Below, piece after piece: positions 1 to 8,590 of a stretch of DNA of 64,000 nucleotides. Position 1 is the stretch's first letter. The number at the start of each line of letters is the position of its first letter. A program made the translations under genes and the position numbers. The notes beneath the pieces are model-generated. The model was not told the DNA's origin. It saw only the letters and a list, made by a program, of their open reading frames with translations, and made no database searches. Source of the stretch: Actinomycetes bacterium (GTDB lineage Bacteria > Actinomycetota > Acidimicrobiia > Acidimicrobiales > Ilumatobacteraceae); contig JANYCT010000092.1 of the NCBI GenBank assembly GCA_025360105.1, positions 1 to 64,000 on the forward strand, read 5' to 3'.

Positions 1-1320
1 CGAGCGAAGAACGCGGCTCACACGATGATGATGAACCTCGTCATCTTCGCCCTCGGCACGGTCGGCTGGTTCGTGTGCGGCTACGCGCTGATGTTCGGCT
101 CGGTGTCGAATCCGGGGCTCGGCATCACCCCGCTCGGCAGCCCGGTGCACATCGGCGGCTGGAACATCATCTCGCACAGCGGCTTCTTCCTCACCGGCAA
201 GGCCTACGACGTGGGCATCCTCGCGTTCTTCTTCTTCCAACTCGTGTTCATGGACGCCACGGCAACGATCCCCACCGGTGCCATGGCCGAGCGGTTCAAG
301 TGGAACGCCTTCCTCGTGTGGGGTCTGTTCGCTTCGATGATCCTGTACCCCGTGTACGGCAACTGGGTGTGGGGTGGCGGATGGTTGTCGCAGCTCGGTG
401 CGATCGGTCCGAAGTGGGGCCACGGCGCACTCGACTTCGCGGGCTCCGGAGTGGTGCACGCGATGGGCGGTGTCGCTGCGTTCTGGGGTGCGAGAATCCT
501 CGGTGCCCGCATCGGCAAGTTCGACAAGAACGGCAAGCCGCGTGCGATTCCCGGCCACCACTTGCCGATGGCGTTCCTTGGCACGATGATCCTGCTCGTC
601 GGCTGGATGGGCTTCAACGGCGCTTCCACATTCGCTGCCACTGACTTCCGTTTCACGGTGGTCATCGTGAACACGGTGCTGTCATCGGCGTTCGGTTGTC
701 TGGCGACGATGTTCGTGATGACCTGGAAGTACGGCAAGCCTGATCCGTCGATGACCTGCAACGGTCTGCTCGCCGGCTTGGTCGCCATCACAGCTCCATG
801 CGCGTTCGTGGCTCCTTGGGCCGCGGCGCTCATCGGTACCATCGCCGGGGTGTTGGTGGTTGTCGCCGTGGTGGTCGTCGAACAACGCTTCAAGGTGGAC
901 GACCCCGTCGGTGCTGTCGCGGTGCACGGCGCCAACGGTCTGTGGGGCCTGATCGCGCTCGGCTTGTTTGCCGATGGCAGCTACGGCGACGGCCTCAACG
1001 GCGTGGCCGGTGGCGTGAAGGGGTTGTTCTACGGAGAGACCGGCCAACTGCTGGCGCAACTCGCATCGGTCGTGGTGCTCATTGTGTGGTGCTCGATTGC
1101 GTGCATCGCATTCTTCACGATCTGCAAGAAAACCATCGGCCTGCGCTCCGATCACGACGACGAGATCACAGGACTCGACATGCCCGAAATGGGTGCGCTT
1201 GCCTACCCTGACTTCCTCGAAGCGCAGGGTTCGGTCTTCTACACCACCGACGGGCCGGCGTTCGTTGATGCAATTCCCGCGACACCTGCGAGCCTGCGAG
1301 AGGAAGTGGCTGCGAAATGA
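1..1320 (+). CDS. amt: Ammonium transporter, Amt family (5' end cut by window edge)
   Basis: This is a membrane channel for ammonium uptake of the Amt/MEP/Rh family. The reading frame is open from base 1, and its first codons give RAKNAAHTMMMN, the conserved segment that normally follows the first two transmembrane helices. The gene therefore starts upstream of the window and the ATG at base 25 is internal. Visible features are the GAMAERFKW segment, the GSGVVHAMGG segment, and the HGANGLWG segment carrying one of the pore histidines. Many hydrophobic helices follow, then a cytoplasmic tail of about 60 residues. The stop codon overlaps the start of a P-II protein gene, the usual amtB-glnK pairing in which the P-II protein blocks the channel when nitrogen is plentiful. 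Confidence 0.95.
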   Translation, partial: RAKNAAHTMMMNLVIFALGTVGWFVCGYALMFGSVSNPGLGITPLGSPVHIGGWNIISHSGFFLTGKAYDVGILAFFFFQLVFMDATATIPTGAMAERFKWNAFLVWGLFASMILYPVYGNWVWGGGWLSQLGAIGPKWGHGALDFAGSGVVHAMGGVAAFWGARILGARIGKFDKNGKPRAIPGHHLPMAFLGTMILLVGWMGFNGASTFAATDFRFTVVIVNTVLSSAFGCLATMFVMTWKYGKPDPSMTCNGLLAGLVAITAPCAFVAPWAAALIGTIAGVLVVVAVVVVEQRFKVDDPVGAVAVHGANGLWGLIALGLFADGSYGDGLNGVAGGVKGLFYGETGQLLAQLASVVVLIVWCSIACIAFFTICKKTIGLRSDHDDEITGLDMPEMGALAYPDFLEAQGSVFYTTDGPAFVDAIPATPASLREEVAAK

Positions 1321-1643
1321 AACGAGTCGAAGCAATCATTCGGTCCGACCGGCTCGGCGAGGTGGCCGCCTGCCTCGAGCAGGCGTCGCTGTCGGGCTTC
1401 ACCATCAGCGATGTGCGCGGTCACGGCCGGGCGCCCAGCGGCGCAGGCGAGTACCGCGGTCACACCTACGAACTGCTCGTGACACACAAGCTGCTCGTCA
1501 CTGTGTACGTGGAAGACGGCGAAGTCGATCTCGCCGTGGGAGCCATCAGTGCCGGAGCTAGCACCGGCCAAGTGGGCGATGGCCTGATCGCGGTGAGCAC
1601 CGTCGATTCGATGTACCGCATCTCCGGGTCGACCGCTCCGTAA
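1317..1643 (+). CDS. P-II family nitrogen regulatory protein
   Basis: A 108-residue GlnB/GlnK-like signal protein. P-II trimers bind ATP/ADP and 2-oxoglutarate and regulate nitrogen proteins, including Amt channels. The opening MKRVEAIIR matches the family start, and TGQVGDGLIAV near residue 86 matches the C-terminal signature TGKIGDGKIFV. The T-loop is divergent: YRGHTYELLVTHK replaces the usual YRGAEYVVDFLPK. The tyrosine at the uridylylation position and the following lysine are kept, but the acidic and proline residues between them are gone. The ATGA overlap with amt suggests translational coupling and a role in regulating that channel. Family membership is clear; assignment to GlnB or GlnK is not. 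Confidence 0.88.
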   Translation: MKRVEAIIRSDRLGEVAACLEQASLSGFTISDVRGHGRAPSGAGEYRGHTYELLVTHKLLVTVYVEDGEVDLAVGAISAGASTGQVGDGLIAVSTVDSMYRISGSTAP

Positions 1644-1676
1644 GCCAGCGCCACAGCAGCGTGGGGTCGACGCCAG

Positions 1677-1682
1677 TACGAT
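1677..1682 (+). promoter_or_regulatory. Putative -10 box (TACGAT) for a leaderless selO transcript
   Basis: TACGAT lies 6 bases before the GTG start of the SelO gene, and no Shine-Dalgarno sequence is present. A transcript would start at or next to the GTG. The same arrangement recurs at several genes in this window. No convincing -35 box was found. Confidence 0.35.
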
Positions 1683-1688
1683 TCGAGC

Positions 1689-3179
1689 GTGTCCGACTCC
1701 GCCAGCATCGCTGCATCAGCGCTGTTCCGTCTCGACGATTGGTTCGCTCGCGAGCTGCCCGAGCTGTGCCAACCGTGGCAGGCGTCAGCGGCGCCCTCGC
1801 CCGAGTTGCTCGTATTGAATACTGCGCTCGCCGATGAACTTGGTATCGACGCTGACGCGCTGCGCAATGCCGATGGCGTCGCGATGCTCATTGGGCAACA
1901 ACTGGTGCCTGGCTCATGCCCTGTTGCACAGGCGTACGCGGGGCACCAGTTCGGTGGTTACTCGCCGCGGCTCGGCGATGGTCGTGCGTTGTTGCTCGGT
2001 GAGTTGATCGATCCGAATGGCCGGCGCCGCGATGTGCACCTAAAGGGCTCGGGCCGCACGCCATTCGCTCGTGGCGGCGACGGCAAGGCCGCCATCGGGC
2101 CGATGCTGCGCGAGTACATCATCAGCGAGGCGATGCACGCCCTTGATATTCCCACGACCCGCTCGCTCGCCGTGGTGAGCACCGGCGAACAGATCGCCCG
2201 CGACACGATGCTGCCCGGTGCGGTGCTCACGCGTATCGCGGCGAGCCATCTGCGCGTCGGCACGTTCCAATACGCATCGGGAACCGGCGATGCAGCGCTT
2301 GTGCGGCGCCTCGCCGACTATGCGATTGCCCGCCACTACCCGCAGGCTGCCGATGCCGAGAACCCGTACCTCGAGATGTACACGGCGGTGGTCGAAGCTC
2401 AGGCCTCGCTGCTGGCCCGGTGGATGCTGGTCGGCTTCGTGCACGGCGTGATGAACACCGACAACATGACGATCTCCGGTGAGACCATCGACTACGGGCC
2501 GTGCGCATTCATGGATCGCTACAACCCATCCACGGTGTTCAGTTCGATCGACCATGGTGGTCGTTACGCGTACGGCAACCAACCGGGCATCGCCCAATGG
2601 AATCTGGCTCGGTTGGCCGAGGCGATGCTGCCGTTGTTCGCGGCGAACGCTGACGATGCCATACCGCTCGCGACCGAGGTGCTGCAGTCGTTCACCGAAC
2701 TGTTCCATGGTCACTGGGCCGCAGGCATGCGCGCCAAGCTCGGTCTCGTCGAACCACCCGTCGACGCCGCGCTGGTCGATGACCTACTTGGGTTGTTGCA
2801 TATGCAAGCAATCGACTACACCACGTTCTTCCGATCGTTGTCGAACCTGGTTCGCGGCAACGGCGACCCAACCCGCGCGCTGTTCGCCGATCCGAATGCG
2901 TTCGACGAATGGGCGCAACGCTGGTCGGCGGCACGGTCCGATGACGCGCGCCCCGCTCACGACGTGGCCAACGCGATGGATCGTGTCAACCCGATCTACA
3001 TCCCCCGCAACCACTTGGTGGAGGCAGCGCTCGAGGCTGGCACCGCAGGCGACATCGGACCGTTCGGGCAACTCATCGACGTGCTTGCGCAACCCTTCGA
3101 TGAGCGCCCGGGTCTGCAGGCCTACGCGATGCCGGCTCGCGCAGAAGGCGCGCCGTATCGCACCTTCTGCGGCACCTGA
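1689..3179 (+). CDS. selO: SelO/YdiU family protein adenylyltransferase (pseudokinase)
   Basis: 496 residues, close to the usual family length of about 480. SelO proteins have a kinase fold that binds ATP inverted and transfer AMP to Ser, Thr or Tyr on target proteins, in redox stress responses. Family blocks are clear: [18 protein letters not shown] near residue 82, [16 protein letters not shown] near residue 118, [19 protein letters not shown], and [10 protein letters not shown] carrying the catalytic-loop Asn. The C-terminus ends RTFCGT, a cysteine where animal homologues carry selenocysteine. The start is GTG with a TACGAT box 6 bases upstream and no Shine-Dalgarno. It is a single gene, 45 bases after the P-II gene. 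Confidence 0.93.
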   Translation: MSDSASIAASALFRLDDWFARELPELCQPWQASAAPSPELLVLNTALADELGIDADALRNADGVAMLIGQQLVPGSCPVAQAYAGHQFGGYSPRLGDGRALLLGELIDPNGRRRDVHLKGSGRTPFARGGDGKAAIGPMLREYIISEAMHALDIPTTRSLAVVSTGEQIARDTMLPGAVLTRIAASHLRVGTFQYASGTGDAALVRRLADYAIARHYPQAADAENPYLEMYTAVVEAQASLLARWMLVGFVHGVMNTDNMTISGETIDYGPCAFMDRYNPSTVFSSIDHGGRYAYGNQPGIAQWNLARLAEAMLPLFAANADDAIPLATEVLQSFTELFHGHWAAGMRAKLGLVEPPVDAALVDDLLGLLHMQAIDYTTFFRSLSNLVRGNGDPTRALFADPNAFDEWAQRWSAARSDDARPAHDVANAMDRVNPIYIPRNHLVEAALEAGTAGDIGPFGQLIDVLAQPFDERPGLQAYAMPARAEGAPYRTFCGT

Positions 3180-3277
3180 CCAACGGCTGGCATTCAGAGG
3201 CGTACTGATCGCGTTCAGAACTGCTGAGGGCGCGTCAAGGTTCCGCTAAGGCCCTGCCGTGCTCATATGCCGTTCGC

Positions 3278-3283
3278 TACACA
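3278..3283 (+). promoter_or_regulatory. Weak putative -10 box (TACACA) before the gene at 3290
   Basis: TACACA ends 6 bases before the ATG at 3290, the same spacing as the other leaderless candidates here. The last base differs from the TANNNT pattern, so support is weak. Confidence 0.2.
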
Positions 3284-3289
3284 GGGTTC

Positions 3290-3790
3290 ATGCGTAATCG
3301 TCTCGTGGAACCGGATATGTGGGGTTCGCTGAGGGCCTCGGCAATCAGGGGTCGCGATGGCACCGCGGAGCGGCGTGCCGTCGTCGTGCCGGTCGGGTCA
3401 TTCGATCGCCGTGCCGTACTCGCCGCACAATACGCCCTCACCATTCCCGCGCAGACACGACGCGCGATCCACGTGATCGACGATGAGTCGGCGGCCGATG
3501 AGTTGGCTCGTGGATGGATGGACAGCAACCTTGGTATGCCCCTCGAGATGCTCTCGACTCAGTCAACGGTGTCGAACTCGGTGGCAACGTTTGCGCGCGG
3601 TCTGCTCAGCCAAGGCTGCGGACATGTCGTGATCGTGATGGGCCGACGGGTGCCAGGATGGTCGTGGCAGAGCTGTCTGCACAGCCATGCGGCCGACCGC
3701 ATTGTCGACGAAGTGAGCGGCATCCCCGGCGTGCTCACGAGCGTCATCACCGTGGGTACGCCGGTGCGGCAGCGGAGCCGCGTGGCCTGA
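3290..3790 (+). CDS. Free-standing permease-tail (USP-like) domain protein
   Basis: 166 residues with no transmembrane segment. The text resembles the cytoplasmic UspA-like domain usually found at the C-terminus of large actinobacterial APC-family permeases. It has a first strand VVVPVGSFDRRAVLAAQYA, then IHVIDDES, a middle segment PLEMLSTQSTVSNSV, VVIVMGRRVPGWSWQSCLHSHAADRI, and a final strand VLTSVITVGTPV. The WSWQSCLHSHAA element corresponds to the WWQxLLHNQTA element of those permease tails. No permease is adjacent. It may be a stand-alone nucleotide-binding or regulatory subunit, or the remnant of a permease gene. The function is unknown. Confidence 0.6.
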   Translation: MRNRLVEPDMWGSLRASAIRGRDGTAERRAVVVPVGSFDRRAVLAAQYALTIPAQTRRAIHVIDDESAADELARGWMDSNLGMPLEMLSTQSTVSNSVATFARGLLSQGCGHVVIVMGRRVPGWSWQSCLHSHAADRIVDEVSGIPGVLTSVITVGTPVRQRSRVA

Positions 3791-3812
3791 CTGCGATCCG
3801 CAGGCTGAGATG

Positions 3813-4961
3813 TCAGGCGACGGCAGTGAACTTGTCGTTGCCGCGGAAGGATCCCTTCCCGCTGTTTGGCAACTCGATGAAAGTTCTCCCGGGGGTCAAC
3901 AAGATTGGCGCGCTGGAGGCATCGGTAATGGCGAAGGGTTCCAAGCGATCGTTGCGCGTCCACGTGCCGAGCACCATCCGACCACCCGTGAAAACGATTG
4001 CGGGGTTCGATCCGGTGGTGTCGCCATCAGGAGACCTGTTGTCGGTGTGACTGGGCTCGTAGTCGAGGTAGAAGATGGCGACGTTGTCGGTGGACACCTG
4101 CTTGCCATCGGTGAGCAGGTGCGGGCGTCCGTCCTGCGACCGGACGTACCGACCGGTTCCCGCGTCGTAGCGCCACTGCACGAAGACCTGTTGGATCTGC
4201 AGATCGAAGCCGGTCATCGGATCGCCTGCGGTTGCCGCTTCTCCGACGGCGCGATAGTGGAACTGTTGCGCGGGTCCGGTGCGATCAGGGCCTGCGTTGG
4301 CACGGAGCAGCGCCGTGTTGGCGTGCGTCTTGTGCGGCCGGCCGCGGTTGGGGTCGAGTTCCCATCCGAGCCCCTGCCCTTCGGTGACGAGCAGCAAGTC
4401 CGAATTACGCAGCAGCGCGATGTTGCCGGGGTTGCCGCCCGAACAGGCGAACACGGCGCGGTTGAACTCGCCGACCAAGTTGACGTCTTGCTCGCGGCAC
4501 GAACGGATCGGCCCGACGAAATCGAGGTCGGTGCTGTGCCATACGGTGGCGAAACGGGTGGGCCCGGTGCCCCACGCCTCGAAGATGATGTCCGGGTCGT
4601 TGAGGCCGGTCTGCGGGCGTGCGCCACCGTCGTTGCTCACCTTCACGACAAGCGCAACCTTCGACAACAACGCAGAGTCCACCAGCGGCAGTCCGGTGAG
4701 TGGCTGCACGGGCGCGGCGACTGCTGCGGCCGTGGTGGGAGTGGTCGTCGTCTCGGCGATCGTTGTCGCCGGCACCGAACTCTCGGCCGTGGTCTCGGCC
4801 GTGGTGGCAGCCGACTTCTTCGACGAGCCTCCACACGCGCTCAGCAGTGCGGCGCCGCCGGCCAGGGCGAGCAGTCGGCGGCGAGACACAATGCTCATCA
4901 CCCCGAAAGTGCGTGCTGTGTCCGGCTCGGGTGTCGGGCGGGGGTCATTCGTCATCGTCAT
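3813..4961 (-). CDS. DUF3048 family lipoprotein (YerB-like)
   Basis: About 382 residues. After an N-terminal stretch comes SRRRLLALAGGAALLSAC, a lipoprotein signal with a twin-arginine-like n-region and lipobox LSAC, then a Ser/Thr/Ala-rich linker. The folded part starts PLTGLPLVDSALL and continues VKVSNDGGARPQTGLNDPDIIFEAW, the typical DUF3048 opening. Later segments are WHSTDLDFVGPIRSCREQD and a C-terminal GRTFIELPNSG. The family is extracellular, found in actinobacteria and Bacillus, and has no agreed biochemical role. The start at 4961 is preceded by AGGAAGAG; ATGs at 4955 and 4898 are alternatives, and the last gives the shortest signal peptide. An ATG at 5087 is unlikely because no signal-like sequence follows it directly. 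Confidence 0.85.
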   Translation of the reverse strand: MTMTNDPRPTPEPDTARTFGVMSIVSRRRLLALAGGAALLSACGGSSKKSAATTAETTAESSVPATTIAETTTTPTTAAAVAAPVQPLTGLPLVDSALLSKVALVVKVSNDGGARPQTGLNDPDIIFEAWGTGPTRFATVWHSTDLDFVGPIRSCREQDVNLVGEFNRAVFACSGGNPGNIALLRNSDLLLVTEGQGLGWELDPNRGRPHKTHANTALLRANAGPDRTGPAQQFHYRAVGEAATAGDPMTGFDLQIQQVFVQWRYDAGTGRYVRSQDGRPHLLTDGKQVSTDNVAIFYLDYEPSHTDNRSPDGDTTGSNPAIVFTGGRMVLGTWTRNDRLEPFAITDASSAPILLTPGRTFIELPNSGKGSFRGNDKFTAVA

Positions 4962-5138
4962 TCGTTTGCTCAAACTCTTCCTGGAATCGATTGCCAGCGA
5001 CGGGGGTGATCGCGGACAAGCCCTGTCGTAGTGGGCCGTCTCGAACCGTAGTGCGCCTCCAGTGCGGCGTTCGGTCACTGCCCGCATGCAAATCGCTGCA
5101 CTGTGTACGGTTACGGGTCCAGCGTTGGAGGTTCGCGG

Positions 5139-5872
5139 GTGTCACTGCCATATGTCGTCACAGCAGTTGCGCTGGTCATTGGATTGCTGGCTCGCCGCTC
5201 GCTCGCCATGGCGGTACCTCTGATCGTCGTGTCGATGCTCGCCTCGGCGTGTGCCCCATCGGATGGATCATCGGGCGCCCTGCCTCCATTGACCAACCCG
5301 CCGGACCCCGCCACACTGCCAGAGTCCTCGGGAGCGTTCGACGTGAACACGACCCCCGCAGTCCCGTTTGGCGGTTCGGTTCCGGCGAAGGCTCCAACCA
5401 CAACCTCCGAACAGGTGGGCACACGGCCCGCGTCGATCACGTTTACCCAACTCCCTGATCGCACTCTGGTCACGCCGCGGTTCACGCTCAAGGCCAGCGC
5501 GTCATCGATGTTGCCGGTGGCCTTCACGTCGAGCACACCGCCGCGCAGCCGGGTGACTCCGCGTACAACGCTGCGGCGAGCGTGACCGTGTCGTTCAACG
5601 TTGCGTTGCTGAGTCAGGTCATCACGTTCGCCCCGATCGCCGATCGCAGTCTGTACACGTCGGACTTCCATGTGATCGCCAAGGCGTCGTCGAATTTGCC
5701 GGTGACGGTGACCTCCACGACGCCGGATGTGTGCACCGTCGGCGGAACAAGTGGCCGCACTGTTTCGCTGGTGGCCGCCGGTACGTGCACCCTGCATGCG
5801 GACCAGGCAGGCTCGGCTTCATTTGATCAGGCACCAACTGCTGTTGCCACCTTCACCGTGACCTTCCCATGA
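5139..5872 (+). pseudogene. Lipoprotein with Ig-like repeats, broken by an internal deletion and frameshift
   Basis: A GTG at 5139 with GGAGG 7 bases upstream opens a frame with a lipoprotein signal ending VSMLASAC, then a Pro/Thr-rich linker. An Ig-like repeat follows, beginning ITFTQLPDRTLVTPRFTLKA. At about 5540 this frame turns into low-quality Arg-rich text and stops at 5585. From about 5543 another frame continues the same repeat as AQPGDSAYNAAASVTVSFNV and runs through a second, intact repeat (VITFAPIADRSLYTSDF... to TFTVTFP) up to 5872. Compared with the intact repeat, about 24 residues holding VCTV...AAGTCT are missing at the junction. A deletion of roughly 70 bases, not a multiple of three, explains both the gap and the frame change. 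A sequencing or assembly error is the alternative. Confidence 0.65.
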
Positions 5873-5913
5873 GAACGACTCGGCCGACGTTCCTCCGAGC
5901 ACAGGCGGTTCGC

Positions 5914-5919
5914 TAGCGT
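5914..5919 (+). promoter_or_regulatory. Putative -10 box (TAGCGT) for the SEC-C gene
   Basis: TAGCGT ends 7 bases before the ATG at 5927. No Shine-Dalgarno lies between them, matching the leaderless arrangement seen elsewhere in this window. Confidence 0.3.
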
Positions 5920-5926
5920 CGGGAAC

Positions 5927-8485
5927 ATGTCAGACCATGATTCCCTCGTCGAATCGATCATCGAGGTACTCGGCGCCACGGCCGTCGAGGTCGACGAAAT
6001 CGTGCGGCGGGTGAGGGCGAACACGTCGGTGAAAGGCAGTGCGGCCGACATTGGTGAAGATGTCCGCTCGGTGTTCCAATTCGATACGCGCTTCTCGACG
6101 ACTTCGCAAGGTGTGATGTTCGTTCCAGCAGTTGTGAACGGTACCGAGTGGACGGTCTGGGTCGATGCTGCCGATGCGCTCCACGGCTTCGTCCGCACCA
6201 ATCCGCATCTCGATGCCTTGGGTTGGTGGTTGATCCAAGACGATCTGCAACTGATCGATGCCACCGGGAATACGGCAGGCGTGTTGGACACCGACGGCAT
6301 CATGCTTGGTGGCTCCGACACCGATGTGGTGATCGGACCCGATGGCTGGCTCGACGCCCTTTCCGGCGGGTGGGCGAGTGTCACGGTGATCGGAAACGCG
6401 CTGAAGTGGAGACCATGTCCGCAACCTCCCGACGTCGATGCGCGCCAAGCTGCTGCTGTGCGCGCTGGCTTCCGTCGGGCAGCAGAGCACACAGAGGCCT
6501 TTGTGTTGCGCGATGGCACCGATGGTCTCGTCTTTACCTCTGGTGATGCCCCAATTCTCGAGGCGGTACTTCTTGATCGCCAAGCCTTCGTGAACGTCGC
6601 GATCGCACCGTTGCCGGAGTTGTTCGCGGCAGCCGGGCTGGAGAGCAGTGATTCGACTGTCGCCGAGTCTGGATTCGATTGGGAGGCGTTGGAGGCGTGG
6701 CGACTGCGGCAGCGCATGGGCTTTCGATACGGCCTCGAGGGTGAACAGGTCGAGTTGCTGATGGTCGCCGTCCGGGCGTGCCAGGCCTACGTCGAGCACG
6801 GCGACTCCGGATTCGGCGATGATGCCGACCAGCGCGCCAGCGCTGCCGACCGTGTTGCGGCGCTACTCGATGGCGATGAACTCGCGATGGCATTCTGGGA
6901 CGAGTGCGGCATACTTGCGGTTTCGCCGGTCGACGTCGGTCGATTCGCGCTCGCGGTCATGACACTGTCGTCGGCTCGCATGCCATGTGGTCTCGGTTGG
7001 TTGCTGGCCCGATCGCTCGATGACGCGGGCGACGTGGTCGAGGCCGACGCGCTGTTGCGTACCTTGGCGAGCGACAACTGCCAGCACCGTCCGTTGTTGC
7101 TCGAAGCAGCGTCGTTCGCAGCAGACCGCGGTGATGCTGCGGCGGCGTACCGGTTGTTGCGTCAGGCGGGTGTCTCCGACGTCCCGTCCACTGGCGATGG
7201 TCATGGCCGTGCCGATGTTGTCATGGAGGAGGCAGAGCTGTTGATGGAGGAGGTACGCGACTTCGCGACGCACCGACCCAAGGCGACCGCTGGCCGCAAC
7301 GATCCGTGCCCATGTGGCTCAGGTCGCAAGTACAAGTCGTGCCATCTCGGCAACGAGCAGCATGCCCTCTCCGATCGTTCGGTCTGGCTCTACGACAAAG
7401 CCCGCCGGTACGTGCGCACCCACGACGACGAACAGGTGGAAGCGATCGCCGACGTGATGTGTGGCGAGGCCGACGACGTGTTTGCTGAGGTTGTCGACTT
7501 GCCGGTCGTTGCTGATGTGGCGCTGCACGAAGGTGGGATGTTCGCGGCCTTCCTTGCTGCCCGCAGTGCACTGCTGCCCGACGATGAGGCTTTGCTCGCA
7601 GCGCAGTGGTCGCTCGTGGATCGCGGTCTGTTCGAGATTCGGCGTATCGAACGGGACCGCCTGCATCTCCACAACGTCGGGCAAGGTGAGGACATCATCG
7701 TGGTCAACACCCACCCGAGCTCGCAGACACGCGTGGGCACGCTGATGTTCGGTCGCCCGCTGCCTGTCGGCGCGCATCATCGGGCGTTGAGCGGCTTCAT
7801 GTTGGTGCAGCGTTCGATCGCGAACGACCTGCTCGCTGCGATCGACTCCGGTGACCCGATGGACATCGCCGAGGCGATGGGCCCGATGTTTCGTCCGCAC
7901 ACACTGCGAAACACCGATGGTCACGAGTTGTTGTTCCACACCGTTCGCTGGTCCATCGGTGAGCCACACCTCGTGGATGGCGCGCTGCAGGCTGTCGGCT
8001 GGGTGGGTGATGGCGGCGGTGTCCACTGGCATCTCCAGCGTGGCCATGGTGCGGCACCAGCGACGGTGATTGCCTCGTTGGAGTTGGTCGGCAACGAACT
8101 CGTCGGCGAGGTGAACTCGGCGATTCGGGCGGCAGTGATGCGCGAGTCGATCGCGCAGGCGTTGCCGGGGGCAGAGCTGCTCGACACCCAGGTTCGAACG
8201 ATGGACGACATGGCCCGTGAGAGTGAGTCGGGCGAGCCGGACGGGTTGTTGCCGTCCGATGATCCCGACGTGAGCGCAGCGATCGCCGAGATGATCGCCG
8301 ACTACGAGAGGCGATGGCTCGACGATCACATTCCAGCGCTCGGCGGGCGCACACCACGTGATGCGGTCGCCGACCCAGTAGGGCGCGAAGAACTGATGCA
8401 GCTGTTCGCATCGTTCCCGCCATCGGACCCCGCAGATCTCACCCGAATGAGTGCCGATCGCCTGCGCGCCGCGCTCGGCTTGTGA
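5927..8485 (+). CDS. Large SEC-C zinc-motif protein of unknown function
   Basis: 852 residues with no signal peptide or membrane segment. A SEC-C motif is plain near residues 458-474: NDPCPCGSGRKYKSCH, with zinc ligands C461, C463, C472 and H473. In SecA this motif binds zinc and SecB; in many other proteins it is an accessory module. The first ~60 residues could form a winged-helix-like element (VEVDEIVRRVRANTSV). Residues 280-440 read like helical repeats (DAGDVVEADALLRTL; RGDAAAAYRLLRQAG). The C-terminal half beyond the SEC-C motif is not recognised. The ATG start follows a TAGCGT box. The enzymatic or regulatory role cannot be told from sequence. Confidence 0.75.
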   Translation: MSDHDSLVESIIEVLGATAVEVDEIVRRVRANTSVKGSAADIGEDVRSVFQFDTRFSTTSQGVMFVPAVVNGTEWTVWVDAADALHGFVRTNPHLDALGWWLIQDDLQLIDATGNTAGVLDTDGIMLGGSDTDVVIGPDGWLDALSGGWASVTVIGNALKWRPCPQPPDVDARQAAAVRAGFRRAAEHTEAFVLRDGTDGLVFTSGDAPILEAVLLDRQAFVNVAIAPLPELFAAAGLESSDSTVAESGFDWEALEAWRLRQRMGFRYGLEGEQVELLMVAVRACQAYVEHGDSGFGDDADQRASAADRVAALLDGDELAMAFWDECGILAVSPVDVGRFALAVMTLSSARMPCGLGWLLARSLDDAGDVVEADALLRTLASDNCQHRPLLLEAASFAADRGDAAAAYRLLRQAGVSDVPSTGDGHGRADVVMEEAELLMEEVRDFATHRPKATAGRNDPCPCGSGRKYKSCHLGNEQHALSDRSVWLYDKARRYVRTHDDEQVEAIADVMCGEADDVFAEVVDLPVVADVALHEGGMFAAFLAARSALLPDDEALLAAQWSLVDRGLFEIRRIERDRLHLHNVGQGEDIIVVNTHPSSQTRVGTLMFGRPLPVGAHHRALSGFMLVQRSIANDLLAAIDSGDPMDIAEAMGPMFRPHTLRNTDGHELLFHTVRWSIGEPHLVDGALQAVGWVGDGGGVHWHLQRGHGAAPATVIASLELVGNELVGEVNSAIRAAVMRESIAQALPGAELLDTQVRTMDDMARESESGEPDGLLPSDDPDVSAAIAEMIADYERRWLDDHIPALGGRTPRDAVADPVGREELMQLFASFPPSDPADLTRMSADRLRAALGL

Positions 8486-8539
8486 ACTCGGCTCGTTGAG
8501 ACGACGTCGATCGGTCCTTCATCACGACTTCTTCTGAGA

Positions 8540-8553
8540 TGCATAAATATGCA
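8540..8553. promoter_or_regulatory. Palindromic operator candidate upstream of the MNT/HEPN pair
   Basis: TGCATA-AA-TATGCA is a perfect inverted repeat with 6-bp arms in an AT-rich patch 37 bases before the antitoxin start. A partly similar TGCAC sequence follows at 8570. Its position and symmetry suit autoregulation by the winged-helix part of the first protein. This is inference from position only. Confidence 0.4.
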
Positions 8554-8590
8554 CAAATGAGCGATATTCTGCACATCCAAAGGAGATATC

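Noticed and set aside
3810-5009. Plus-strand open frame of 399 codons opposite the DUF3048 gene
   Set aside because: It is Arg/Gly-rich with no recognisable domain and lies wholly antisense to a clear family member; high-GC third positions keep such frames open.
5540-5590. Programmed frameshift joining the two lipoprotein frames
   Set aside because: No slippery sequence is present, and about 24 residues of the repeat are missing at the junction, so a deletion explains it better.
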